Below the pieces are notes generated by a model. That model had not been told where the DNA came from. It did no database searches and saw only the letters and a list, made by a program, of their open reading frames with translations. A stretch of 34,344 bases of DNA from Armatimonadota bacterium (GTDB lineage Bacteria > Sysuimicrobiota > Sysuimicrobiia > Sysuimicrobiales > Kaftiobacteriaceae): assembly GCA_020028455.1 (NCBI GenBank), contig JAHZOA010000007.1:1-34344 (forward strand). Reading direction: 5' to 3'. This document shows positions 9,302 through 17,893 of the stretch, in pieces. Within the stretch, counting starts at the first letter, position 1; each line of letters starts with the position of its first letter. Both the position numbers and the translations under genes were made by a program.

Positions 9302-10660
9302 TTGCCAATCGTTGCCATCGTCGGCCGCCCCAACGTAGGCAAGTCCGCGCTGTTCAACCGGCTCGTCGGCGGCCGCAAGGCCATCGTCGAAGACCTGCCA
9401 GGTCTGACCCGTGACCGGCTTTACGCGCAGGCGTCGTGGCGCGAGCATTCCTTTCACGTCGTAGACACCGGCGGGTACGTGACGAACGCAGCCGAGCCGA
9501 TCCAGCGCCAGGTCCGCGCCCAGGCGGAGCAGGCGATGGGGGAGGCCGAAGTCATCCTCTTCGTCGTCGACGCGGCCTCGGGTATTCTGCCGGAGGATCG
9601 AGAGGTGGCGCAACGCCTCAGGGAGGGGCGTACTCCGGTCTTGGTCGTTGTCAACAAAGCCGACAGGGCCGACCATCCCGGTACGTTCGAATTCTACGAA
9701 TTTGGTCTGGGAGATCCAATGCCGGTCTCCGCGATCCACGGGCTTGGGATTGGCGATCTGCTTGATGCGGTTGTTGAGTTGTTGCCCGCCGGGGTCTCCG
9801 CACTAGAAACGGCGCCGGTGCTTTCTGTGGCAATCGTGGGCCGTCCCAATGTCGGGAAGTCCTCGCTCCTCAACGCAATTCTGGGTGAGGAGCGCGTCCT
9901 GGTCGATCCTGTTCCAGGCACGACTCGAGACGCGGTCGATACACCATTCGTGCTGAACGGTCGACATTTCGTCCTCATCGATACCGCTGGACTGCGCCGG
10001 AAAGCCCGTATCGACCAGGCCGTTGAACGGTACAGCGCCGGGCGTTCGCTCAGCGCGGTCGACCGATGTGATGTCGCCGTTCTGGTGATCGAAGCCGGGG
10101 CGCCGGCCGTCAATCAAGATCAGGAGATCGCCCGCTATACGGTGGAGCAAGGACGGGCGCTGGTCATCGCGGTCAACAAGTGGGATCTGGTGGGCGATAC
10201 CGATCGCGCGACGCCGGCGCAACTTGCGCCCGTTCATCGCGCGTTACGCTTCGTGGATTATGCACCGGTGGTCGTGACGTCGGCCGAGAAAGGGTGGGGG
10301 ATCGGCCGGCTGTTAGAGCGTGTACTGGTCGTTGCCGAATCGTTCGCGCGCCGCGTGCCTACAGGACCGCTCAACAGGGTGGTCGAACAGGCCGAGCAGG
10401 CCCATCAACCTCCGGCCGATCGCTCGGGCCGGCACTTGAAGATCTACTACGCGACTCAGCCGAAGGCGAAACCGCCGACCTTTATCCTCTTTGTCAATCA
10501 TCCCGATCTCCTGGGGAGCGACTATCGCCGCTATCTCGAGTCCAGGCTGCGGGGAGCGTTCGATTTCACGGGGACGCCGATCCGCCTGGTCGCGCGGGCG
10601 CGAGAACGGAGCGCGGCGGCGTCCAAGCATCGGGCGCCTATTGACCGCGAAACCCTTTGA
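9302..10660 (+). CDS. der: Ribosome biogenesis GTPase Der (EngA), two tandem GTPase domains
   Basis: Two G1 motifs 'GRPNVGKSALFN' and 'GRPNVGKSSLLN', NKAD/NKWD motifs, C-terminal KH-like domain. TTG start. Confidence 0.96.
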   Translation: MPIVAIVGRPNVGKSALFNRLVGGRKAIVEDLPGLTRDRLYAQASWREHSFHVVDTGGYVTNAAEPIQRQVRAQAEQAMGEAEVILFVVDAASGILPEDREVAQRLREGRTPVLVVVNKADRADHPGTFEFYEFGLGDPMPVSAIHGLGIGDLLDAVVELLPAGVSALETAPVLSVAIVGRPNVGKSSLLNAILGEERVLVDPVPGTTRDAVDTPFVLNGRHFVLIDTAGLRRKARIDQAVERYSAGRSLSAVDRCDVAVLVIEAGAPAVNQDQEIARYTVEQGRALVIAVNKWDLVGDTDRATPAQLAPVHRALRFVDYAPVVVTSAEKGWGIGRLLERVLVVAESFARRVPTGPLNRVVEQAEQAHQPPADRSGRHLKIYYATQPKAKPPTFILFVNHPDLLGSDYRRYLESRLRGAFDFTGTPIRLVARARERSAAASKHRAPIDRETL

Positions 10661-10675
10661 CTAGGACGTTGTCAG

Positions 10676-11239
10676 GTGGGGCATAGCACGGTTGTGGTGA
10701 GTATTGTGACGTCGGAGTGGGTAACCATCCTGTATGGCGTGGCCTTTCTGTGCCTGCTCGGCGTCATTTTCGGCCTCCGGCGGCTGATCCAGCTGCGGAT
10801 GGCCGACCGCGTGATCCGCGACCCTATGACGGGCGCGTACACCCCCGACTTCATCCACGAGATCTATCAGACCGAGCTGCGCCGGGCGGAGCGCACGGGC
10901 GTGCCGTTCTCTGTCGCCCTTGTCTCGATCCGCGACACTGGCAAAGGCTCGATTGACATCCCAGTGGCGCTCGCCAGGTGGTTGAAGCAGAACCTGCGAG
11001 GATGCGATTACGTCGGCCGGCTCGACACGAACCAGTTCGTCATCATCCTGCCTGAGACGTGGGACGAAGACGCGCGCTCCGTCGCGGTCCGAATCCACGG
11101 TGCGTTCAAAGTACGGCAAGACGGGCAGGAGACGGTCGCCTGTGATGTCGCGATCGAAACCTGGCGCCCCGATGCTCCCGACGTGTGGAACGGCGCCTCG
11201 CGCCAGCTCGACAAGCTCGTCACCACCCCCGCAACTTAA
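10676..11239 (+). CDS. Membrane-anchored degenerate GGDEF domain protein
   Basis: One N-terminal TM; 'DPMTGAYTPDF' resembles DxLTxLxN of GGDEF domains; 'VGRLDTNQFVIILPET' aligns with the GGDEF motif block but the catalytic residues are replaced. Confidence 0.8.
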   Translation: MGHSTVVVSIVTSEWVTILYGVAFLCLLGVIFGLRRLIQLRMADRVIRDPMTGAYTPDFIHEIYQTELRRAERTGVPFSVALVSIRDTGKGSIDIPVALARWLKQNLRGCDYVGRLDTNQFVIILPETWDEDARSVAVRIHGAFKVRQDGQETVACDVAIETWRPDAPDVWNGASRQLDKLVTTPAT

Positions 11240-11261
11240 ATCTGCACAATTAGGTGAACAG

Positions 11262-11295
11262 ATGCTCGCCGGTCTTTTTGCGAGCATTCGTTTTT
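11262..11295 (+). terminator. Rho-independent terminator
   Basis: ATGCTCGC (11262-11269) / GCGAGCAT (11280-11287) 8-bp stem followed by tcgTTTTT. Confidence 0.75.
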
Positions 11296-11303
11296 CCACG
11301 AGT

Positions 11304-11348
11304 GATTGTGTTGATTGTGGAGATTGTGTCGATAGTGTAGATTGTTGT
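11304..11348. repeat. 9-nt tandem repeat, five imperfect units
   Basis: gattgtgtt / gattgtgga / gattgtgtc / gatagtgta / gattgttgt, immediately 5' of the tRNA. Confidence 0.85.
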
Positions 11349-11351
11349 GTG

Positions 11352-11427
11352 CGGGCCGTAGCGCAGTTGGTAGCGCGCCTGAATGGGGTTCAGGAGGTCG
11401 GCGGTTCAAGTCCGCCCGGCCCGACCA
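11352..11427 (+). tRNA. tRNA-Pro (anticodon GGG), CCA encoded
   Basis: Manual fold: acceptor CGGGCCG/CGGCCCG with C1-G72, D stem GCGC/GCGC, anticodon stem CCTGA/TCAGG with loop ATGGGGT, T arm GGCGG-TTCAAGT-CCGCC, A73 then CCA. C1-G72 is typical of bacterial tRNA-Pro. Confidence 0.95.
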
Positions 11428-11492
11428 GTTCAACGCCAGTCAGAGTCCTATCCGGAGAATTGCGAGAACCTTTTCAAAGAGTGTTCGTCGTG

Positions 11493-12395
11493 ATGCCCAA
11501 AGCGTCTTGCTTCTCTGCCGTTACGTTCTTCTTGCTCTCCTCTCTGACCGTTATTGCCGCTCCCTCGGGGCGCTTTTTCATCGAAGGGGATGGAAAAATC
11601 CATCTCGTCAATAAAAAGACCGGTGCGGGTGGTCCGGTGACTTACCGAACGCCGAGGGGCGAGTATCCAGAATCGGCCCAAAGGAGGATCAACCAGATCT
11701 TGGGCGTCCCTCCCAACGCTTCCGAAGGAATCGCCATCCGGCTCACCGCCCTCCTCGATTATCTCCAAGATCAACTGAAGGGAGGGACGATCAAGATCGT
11801 CTCAGGCTACCGGAGTCCCACCCATAATGAAGGACTCCGGAAGAAGGGCCGGCTCGTGGCACGGACGAGCATGCACCTCGAGGGGATGGCGGCCGACATC
11901 GAGATGGAGGGGGTCGAGGGAAAAAGACTTTGGGAGTTCGTACGAGGCCTCGACTGCTGCGGGGCGGGTTACTATTACGCGAAAGGAATTCACGTCGACG
12001 TCGGCCCAAACCGGTTTTGGGACGCGTCCTCCACCAAGGTCGAGCAGGACCTCGGGGCCCGAAACAAACTCATCCTTCTTCGCACCGAATGGGATCTCTA
12101 CCGGCCGGGCGAGGAGGTCCGGATGACCTTGGGCAGGATCACCGATTATCCGATCGGCGTTCGTCGCGACGGAAAGTTGATCCATACCGGGCAAGAGGTC
12201 GTCGGCGTCCGCTTGGAAAACGGCCTGCCCGACTGCCTCTTGATCCCGAACCGCTCGGCCGCGAGGTCGCTCGTCTGGAAGATACCGAATCGAATTGCGC
12301 CCAAGGAAAAGTTTCGAATCCGGATTTCGTTCTGTCAAAAACGCTTTCCGGAGATGCCAGAGGGGATTGACTCAAACCCAATTTCGATTAAATAG
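11493..12395 (+). CDS. Secreted M15/DUF882-type peptidase with C-terminal beta-rich extension
   Basis: Signal peptide; 'IKIVSGYRSPTHNEGLRKKG...SMHLEGMAADIEM' and 'GIHVDVGP' (M15-type H..D and HxD ligands). The long ORF from 11100 reads through the tRNA, so the start was moved to ATG 11493. Confidence 0.85.
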   Translation: MPKASCFSAVTFFLLSSLTVIAAPSGRFFIEGDGKIHLVNKKTGAGGPVTYRTPRGEYPESAQRRINQILGVPPNASEGIAIRLTALLDYLQDQLKGGTIKIVSGYRSPTHNEGLRKKGRLVARTSMHLEGMAADIEMEGVEGKRLWEFVRGLDCCGAGYYYAKGIHVDVGPNRFWDASSTKVEQDLGARNKLILLRTEWDLYRPGEEVRMTLGRITDYPIGVRRDGKLIHTGQEVVGVRLENGLPDCLLIPNRSAARSLVWKIPNRIAPKEKFRIRISFCQKRFPEMPEGIDSNPISIK

Positions 12396-12699
12396 AAATG
12401 GAAGCGGTTAAGTCCTAATTTGACACACCCCAATCACCCGGCTCCGCGTACCCGTTTGGTGCCTTGGTAGTGCCTTCGATGGGCTCCGGGGATGGTTTCC
12501 GCCGCGTCTACCTAGACACCAGCGCGATCCAGAAGGCAACCGTGAGATCTTGTTTTTCGTGATTACTGGCAATGGGCCCGCGCCCTTTGGGAACGTTCCT
12601 TGGCCCAATTTGCTGTTTATCGTCTCAACGGTTTCCGCACGGGGCTCCGGATGGAGGATCCTCTAGCCTAGTCGTGCCAGCTGGCAAAATAGGAGACTG

Positions 12700-13260
12700 C
12701 TATATGTTGTGTCCGCCGCTGGCGAGCATCCGGGTTCCCCGTGCCTTGAGCGACCTCATCTGGAATGCATGCCCCGCCTCATGCTCGACGAGGTGGAACA
12801 CCACCCACTCCGGGGTCACCTCCTCCTGCGGAGGGCTAGGACGCAACCTGCGCCACTCGGCGGATGAGATCCCTTCAAGTTCCTTCAGAAAGACTTCGCG
12901 ACTGCGATTGAGCCGAGCGACGTGCTCGGCAATGGGCACGCCCAACACGCGGGTCAGGTGGTTGCGGTCCGGTTCCCTGTCGGGAAACGGAAAGTCTGGT
13001 TTGATCGCCGGCGGCAGCTCGGTCATCTGCTTCACGTCCCCGTAGAGCCAGCCCATCTCTACTATAGCGATGTGATAGAGGAGAGACCCGATCGCATTTT
13101 CCTGCCCGTCCGGCCCTTCCCAGTCCACAAGACGCTCATCGAGACCCTCCACAACGCGTAGCGTGTAGCGGTGGCGCACATCCTGCAGCGCCCACAACCA
13201 GCGCCCGACTTCTGGATCGTACCCTTCCAGTGGTTCTATCTGCACCTGCCACACAGCCAT
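12700..13260 (-). CDS. DinB-like family protein
   Basis: 'AIGSLLYHIAIVEMGWLYGD' and 'VVFHLVEHEAGHAFQM' DinB-like helices with His ligands. Start placed at MAVWQVQ. Confidence 0.8.
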   Translation of the reverse strand: MAVWQVQIEPLEGYDPEVGRWLWALQDVRHRYTLRVVEGLDERLVDWEGPDGQENAIGSLLYHIAIVEMGWLYGDVKQMTELPPAIKPDFPFPDREPDRNHLTRVLGVPIAEHVARLNRSREVFLKELEGISSAEWRRLRPSPPQEEVTPEWVVFHLVEHEAGHAFQMRSLKARGTRMLASGGHNI

Positions 13261-13856
13261 TGCCGTCCCCCTTAGTCGATAGGCCCAATCGTCCTTCCCG
13301 CACTCACGCCCACCTATCTCTCCGCTAGACCCCAACTGAGGAGAAACCAGGGCGCAATCCCCAAGAATCACCGCCAGCGTAGGTGGTACGAAGCGGACCA
13401 TCCCCTGGCCCGACGTGGCTTAGTCCGACGCCCGCCCATCATGACGAGCATAGTATCTCCCATGCCGAAGGGCTCGTCGAGATTGTCTTTCTCCGCCCTT
13501 CCGATTTCCCAGTTCTGAACACATGGCTGAATATCCGACTCCTACAATATCTGTCATTGAACCAGAAGGAAATACCAGCACAAGTCGGGTTGATGACTAC
13601 CGAAACATCCTGGAGTCCATGCCTTGCTTCTGAGCTTGAGCTACTCGGAAACTCGATTGCATCGATAACCGCAGCAAGACGGCCTGCCAGTTACTTCCAG
13701 CGCTTTCTTAAACGAAACCAGGTTCAGCTTGGGGAATTGCTCTGCGGTTTCCCAATGGGCCAAACGACTTCCAACCCCCGAATCAGGGAAGGAATCAACT
13801 AACAGATAAAATCCTCCGATCACTCACCGCAGTGATGCTCCGACCGGGAGGGTGGC

Positions 13857-14183
13857 ATGTTTGCAGAGCCAGGAAGTCTAGGAATCTCATCGATTGGGCT
13901 TGTGGCCGGCTTCTACTTCGGACGCTTCTTTGACGTCAGGAGGGATCTTGACGTTACGGGCTTTGTTACCCTCATCACTGTGATCGGTATCGGTCCCAGT
14001 GCGTTGGCGCTGATCAGAGCGTACCGTGACCTGAACCTCCTGGATCCCTACGGCGTGGGGCTCCTCATCGGTGTCGTCATCAACCTCATCGTCGCCGTGC
14101 TGCTGAAAGCCATAAAGGCCGCCGAGGGACGGTCTGCTAGCGTCTTCCGGGCTCTCCTCGACATTACAGGGCACTCACCTTAG
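13857..14183 (+). CDS. Small multi-TM membrane protein of unknown function
   Basis: 108 aa with about three hydrophobic segments; codirectional, 22 nt upstream of the protease gene. Confidence 0.6.
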   Translation: MFAEPGSLGISSIGLVAGFYFGRFFDVRRDLDVTGFVTLITVIGIGPSALALIRAYRDLNLLDPYGVGLLIGVVINLIVAVLLKAIKAAEGRSASVFRALLDITGHSP

Positions 14184-14205
14184 GATCGGCCGGGGCCAAG
14201 CCACC

Positions 14206-15204
14206 ATGGCTGAAGATCTCGGAACGGTTCGAGCCGTCCTTCAGGATACCCGGGACGAACTCCTCGCCAAGCCCAATGTTGTAGCCGCGGGCATCGGCTA
14301 TAAAACGGTACTGGAGAAGCAGGACCCAACCCTCAGTATTGTCTGCTCCGTCAAGCAGAAGGTCCGTGCGGAACTGTTGTCACCCCGGGAACGAGTCCCG
14401 CCAGCTATTGCCGGCATCCCAATAGATGTCGTTATCACCGGCCCCATCCATGCCTTTCAAGCGCGGACCGGCCGGTACCGACCGGCTCCCGGTGGAGTCA
14501 GCATAGGGCATAGGAACATCACCGCGGGGACTCTGGGCTGCCTCGTCCAGAAGAACAACCAAACGTTTATCCTCTCCAACAACCACGTGTTGGCGAACAG
14601 CAATGATGCCAGCGTGGGAGACCCGATCCTGCAGCCCGGGTCATTTGATGGCGCCATGTGGCCCGCCGATCACATCGCAGAGCTGACCGAATTCGTGCCG
14701 ATTCACTTCCTAGGCGAGCCGAGCGACTGTTCCTTCGCCGGCGCGATTACTACATTCCTAAACTTTATTGCTAGGACAATCGGAAGCGATACGAGGCTCA
14801 CGGCCGTAAACACCCAGTTGCGTGAAAACCTGGTCGACGCGGCGATCGCTCGCCCGCTGAATGACAATCTCGTCACGGCAGAAATCCTGGAGATTGGGTT
14901 GATCCAGGGGCTAGGCAAGGGGGAACTCGGCGCGGCGATCAAGAAGAGTGGCCGCACCACCGGCCTCACTCAAGGCCAGATTCTCCAGGTCGACGTGACA
15001 GTAGACGTTCAATACGGTCCAAGCCAAGTCGCCCGATTCGCAGACCAGTTACTGGCCGGTCCGATGAGCCAGGGCGGGGACAGCGGCTCGGCAGTCCTCG
15101 ACTCCGGCAACCGCTTGGTTGGTTTATTGTTCGCAGGGAGCCCGAATAGCACTATCATTAATCGCATCGAGCACGTCTTCTCAGTGCTCGCGCTCAGAAT
15201 ATGA
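14206..15204 (+). CDS. Chymotrypsin-like (S1/Nal1-like) serine protease with an N-terminal alpha/beta domain
   Basis: 'FILSNNHVLA' (catalytic His region), 'NLVDAAIARPL' (candidate Asp), 'GPMSQGGDSGSAVLDSGNRLVGLLFAGS' (catalytic Ser). Confidence 0.85.
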   Translation: MAEDLGTVRAVLQDTRDELLAKPNVVAAGIGYKTVLEKQDPTLSIVCSVKQKVRAELLSPRERVPPAIAGIPIDVVITGPIHAFQARTGRYRPAPGGVSIGHRNITAGTLGCLVQKNNQTFILSNNHVLANSNDASVGDPILQPGSFDGAMWPADHIAELTEFVPIHFLGEPSDCSFAGAITTFLNFIARTIGSDTRLTAVNTQLRENLVDAAIARPLNDNLVTAEILEIGLIQGLGKGELGAAIKKSGRTTGLTQGQILQVDVTVDVQYGPSQVARFADQLLAGPMSQGGDSGSAVLDSGNRLVGLLFAGSPNSTIINRIEHVFSVLALRI

Positions 15205-15434
15205 CCCCCACGATTCAAGAAGTGAAAGCTCGGCACGAAGGGCGCCTGATGACCATGCCTGGAGTCGTCTCTGTGGGCCTCGGTCAGAAGCCGGATGGCA
15301 CGCCGGTGATCGTGGTCGGCTTAGATCGAAGACGCCCGGCGACAATGGCTCAACTGCCCCAGATACTTGACGGGTACCCGGTCAGCGTTGAGTTCGTCGG
15401 AGAGATAAGGGCCCAGGAAAAGGGACGCTCCTAA
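15201..15434 (+). CDS. Small protein resembling the N-terminal domain of the adjacent protease
   Basis: ATG overlaps the protease stop (ATGA). 'MPGVVSVGLGQKPDGTPVIVVGLDRRRP..LPQILDGYPVSVEFVGEIRAQ' parallels the protease's 'KPNVVAAGIGYKTVLEKQDPTLSIVCSVKQKV..VPPAIAGIPIDVVITGPIHAF'. Confidence 0.8.
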   Translation: MTPTIQEVKARHEGRLMTMPGVVSVGLGQKPDGTPVIVVGLDRRRPATMAQLPQILDGYPVSVEFVGEIRAQEKGRS

Positions 15435-15437
15435 GCT

Positions 15438-15986
15438 CTACCTGCCCCACAGACCGCGCAGATTCTCCCTCGCTTCTCGCTGGCAGGCTAAGAAAACCTC
15501 AACGTACTTCACGTTCGGAGGGTAGGTAGAAACGAGTGCGTATCCTTCCCGGACGATGAGCATGTTGAATAACGTGCCATCTTCCAGCCAGACGTAAGCG
15601 AGCAATCTCCTGTATCGATCGCGCTTTTGGACGTCGAGCTCAAGAGCAACATCCTGCCCGAGCAAATACCGGCTGGTAAAGTTTGATGACAGGCGGCCAA
15701 GCCCCCTGATGACCTCTTCAGAGACCCCAAATTCCCACGCATCTCTGTCCAGCTTCACGCTTTGATGCACTTCGGGAGTGTCGATTCCGATCAGACGCGT
15801 GCGCTCGCGCCGACGGTCCACCGAGACGATGATAGTGTCACCATCAACCACTCGGGAAACCCTTGCCGGGTAGAGCCCATCTGGAATAGGCGGATTTGCA
15901 CACCGTACCGCGCCGACGGTGGCCGCTGATCCAAACAGGGTCAGCATCGCCAGGGCCACACTTGCCATCAAAAGGAAGCCTTGCAT
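15438..15986 (-). CDS. Secreted thermonuclease family protein (SNase-like)
   Basis: Signal peptide; 'ARVSRVVDGDTIIVSVDRRRERTRLIGIDTPEV' and 'DRYRRLLAYVWLEDGTLFNMLIVREGYA' SNase motifs. Confidence 0.93.
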   Translation of the reverse strand: MQGFLLMASVALAMLTLFGSAATVGAVRCANPPIPDGLYPARVSRVVDGDTIIVSVDRRRERTRLIGIDTPEVHQSVKLDRDAWEFGVSEEVIRGLGRLSSNFTSRYLLGQDVALELDVQKRDRYRRLLAYVWLEDGTLFNMLIVREGYALVSTYPPNVKYVEVFLACQREARENLRGLWGR

Positions 15987-16114
15987 CTTAGCCCTCCTGT
16001 GGTCCCTCAGGTGTTGCATACCCCCACGATGCCTCTGAACTCCTTACGCAAGGATGCGACTGTTCCGAGGGCGAACGACTGGCCAGACTCGGCCTGGTGC
16101 TTCCGGACGTGGGT

Positions 16115-17233
16115 ATGGCGACGGAAACGGCGGCGAAGTGCCCCAATTGCGCCCTGGCCCTGCGGCCGTTGACGCACGCCGGGGTCAAGCTTGACGTCTG
16201 CCTAGAATGTCAGGGAGTGTGGCTGGACGCAGGGGAGTTCGAGCAAGTCGTAGATGCGAAGGCCGGCATCCGGGACCGGCTCAGCAGTGTCTGGACGATG
16301 GGCAAGCGCCGTTGCCCGCGTGGCCACGGTTGGCTGCGCCAGCAGGAGGTGGACGCCGGAATACCTGTCTTGATCGACTTGTGTGCCGAGTGCGGCGGTC
16401 TATGGCTGGACCGCCACGAACTCTTGCGGCTCCAATCCCTGTCGAAGGGCACCTCGGAGGGGCTTTGGCGCGTGGAGGCTCTCGAACAACGCGTCGAGGA
16501 GGCACACCGTCACTGGGACCAGGAGCGGATCGGTGGCGTTGAAGCCAAGAGCAAGATTTCAATTCCGAGCTACTTAATCAATCTGCTCGGGCTCCCGGTC
16601 GAGGTCTATCACCCCGTCAGAAGCAAGCCGCGTGCGACCTATGCCCTCGTCGTCTTGAATGTCGTGATTTTCGTAATGCAGATGCTTTCTCCCGACGGGG
16701 TCATCAGCGAGCTGGGGCTCATCCCTGCCGTCCTCCTACAGGGCGGGGCTCCCTGGACTGTTGTGACGTCCATGTTCCTCCACGGGAACATCGTTCATCT
16801 GATCGGCAACATGTACTTTCTGTCCATCTTTGGTGACAACGTCGAAGATCGGTTAGGCTCTCGACAGTTCCTGGCGCTCTATCTCGTCGGGGGGCTTGTG
16901 GCGAACGTTGTGCATGTGGCCAGCAATTTTGCATCTGACATTCCGGTCATCGGCGCAAGCGGGGCTGTGTCTGCAGTTTTGGGAGCCTACCTCTACTTCT
17001 TCCCCCAGCGTCGCCTGCACATGACGTTCAGCTTCATTCCGCTCCGGATCCGGACGCTGTGGTATCTCGGGATCTATTTGGTGTTGCAGTTCGTCTTTGT
17101 GGCGCTGGGCGCTGAGGGGATCGCCTGGTGGGCGCACATTGGAGGCTTTGGCCTGGGAATCGCGTGGGCAGCCGTCGCGCGTCACCGGATCCGCCAGCGC
17201 ATCTCCGCCCTTGACGCTGCTTTTGGAAAGTAG
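16115..17233 (+). CDS. Rhomboid family intramembrane serine protease fused to two N-terminal zf-TFIIB-type zinc ribbons
   Basis: 'CPNCALALRPLTHAGVKLDVCLECQGVWLDAGEFE' and 'CPRGHG...DLCAECGGLWLDRHEL' ribbons; rhomboid 'GNMYFLSIFGDNVEDRLG', 'GASGAVSAVLGAYL', 'AHIGGFGLGI'. Confidence 0.92.
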   Translation: MATETAAKCPNCALALRPLTHAGVKLDVCLECQGVWLDAGEFEQVVDAKAGIRDRLSSVWTMGKRRCPRGHGWLRQQEVDAGIPVLIDLCAECGGLWLDRHELLRLQSLSKGTSEGLWRVEALEQRVEEAHRHWDQERIGGVEAKSKISIPSYLINLLGLPVEVYHPVRSKPRATYALVVLNVVIFVMQMLSPDGVISELGLIPAVLLQGGAPWTVVTSMFLHGNIVHLIGNMYFLSIFGDNVEDRLGSRQFLALYLVGGLVANVVHVASNFASDIPVIGASGAVSAVLGAYLYFFPQRRLHMTFSFIPLRIRTLWYLGIYLVLQFVFVALGAEGIAWWAHIGGFGLGIAWAAVARHRIRQRISALDAAFGK

Positions 17234-17893
17234 ATGCCGACACCCTCGACCGATCCCGCTTGGTTTTACTCGTCTCTAGCCCAGGTTTCAGCTGTGATCG
17301 TGGGGCTAATTGGGGCCATCCTCGGCACACGCTTAATTAATCACATCGCAGAGGTGCAGCTGGCTCGAAAGGGGATTGAGGCCAAACTGCTTTACGTTCA
17401 AGAAATGCTTGCTGACAGAGCCAGTCGAATCCAAAGGTTCTATGAACTCGTTCAAGACGTACCCACGGCCGGCCGCGCGGCCCTAGCTTATGAACTGTTC
17501 CGCGGCGACGCTCTCGAAGATCATATCCGGCAGAGAGCAGCCGCGCTGCGGGGGGTCCTGTACGAAATTCCGGCAGACACCGGCGGGCAGAAACAGGCGA
17601 GAGAAGAACTTGGGCACGAGGTAAATGTCCTCGACGACACCGCCTACGAACTCAGGATGTTCCGATTTCGACTTGTTCCCCGCCCCTTCATCGCCATGCT
17701 CCTGATTATGGGATTCTTGACAGCCGCGGGGATCGTCTGGCCACTGTGGGCCCTCTTAGAACCGCTTGCTCCCGACAGACAGAACATGCTTTCTCTTTTC
17801 AGCCTGGGGATGATCGTCCTCGTCGTGTACTTCGGCTACGAACTGCTAAGCCTGCGCAAGCTTGGAACGATCAGTTGGCCAAAGAGGAAATGA
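17234..17893 (+). CDS. Membrane protein of unknown function (N-terminal TM, helical middle, C-terminal TM pair)
   Basis: ATG directly abuts the rhomboid TAG; hydrophobic segments near both ends around a charged helical region. Confidence 0.7.
   Translation: MPTPSTDPAWFYSSLAQVSAVIVGLIGAILGTRLINHIAEVQLARKGIEAKLLYVQEMLADRASRIQRFYELVQDVPTAGRAALAYELFRGDALEDHIRQRAAALRGVLYEIPADTGGQKQAREELGHEVNVLDDTAYELRMFRFRLVPRPFIAMLLIMGFLTAAGIVWPLWALLEPLAPDRQNMLSLFSLGMIVLVVYFGYELLSLRKLGTISWPKRK

Noticed and set aside
8428-9384. 318-aa minus-strand ORF
   Set aside because: Complete antisense shadow of ispH; His/Asp-rich low-specificity composition is a GC-driven artefact.
11100-11492. 5' extension of the long ORF 11100-12395
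   Set aside because: It overlaps the GGDEF gene, the terminator, the tandem repeat and the whole tRNA-Pro; a signal peptide begins at ATG 11493, so the extension is not coding.
12408-12608. Possible integrase or transposase remnant between the M15 peptidase and DinB genes
   Set aside because: No catalytic motif, terminal repeat or duplicated tRNA 3' end could be found.
12572-13045. 157-aa plus-strand ORF
   Set aside because: Antisense to the DinB-like gene, with no recognisable domain and a composition typical of shadow ORFs in high-GC DNA.
13383-13802. 139-aa ORF with possible decayed coding sequence on both strands
   Set aside because: No recognisable domain. A minus-strand stretch (SRLAHWETAEQFPKLNLVSFKKALEV) looks protein-like but could not be tied to a family; left unannotated.
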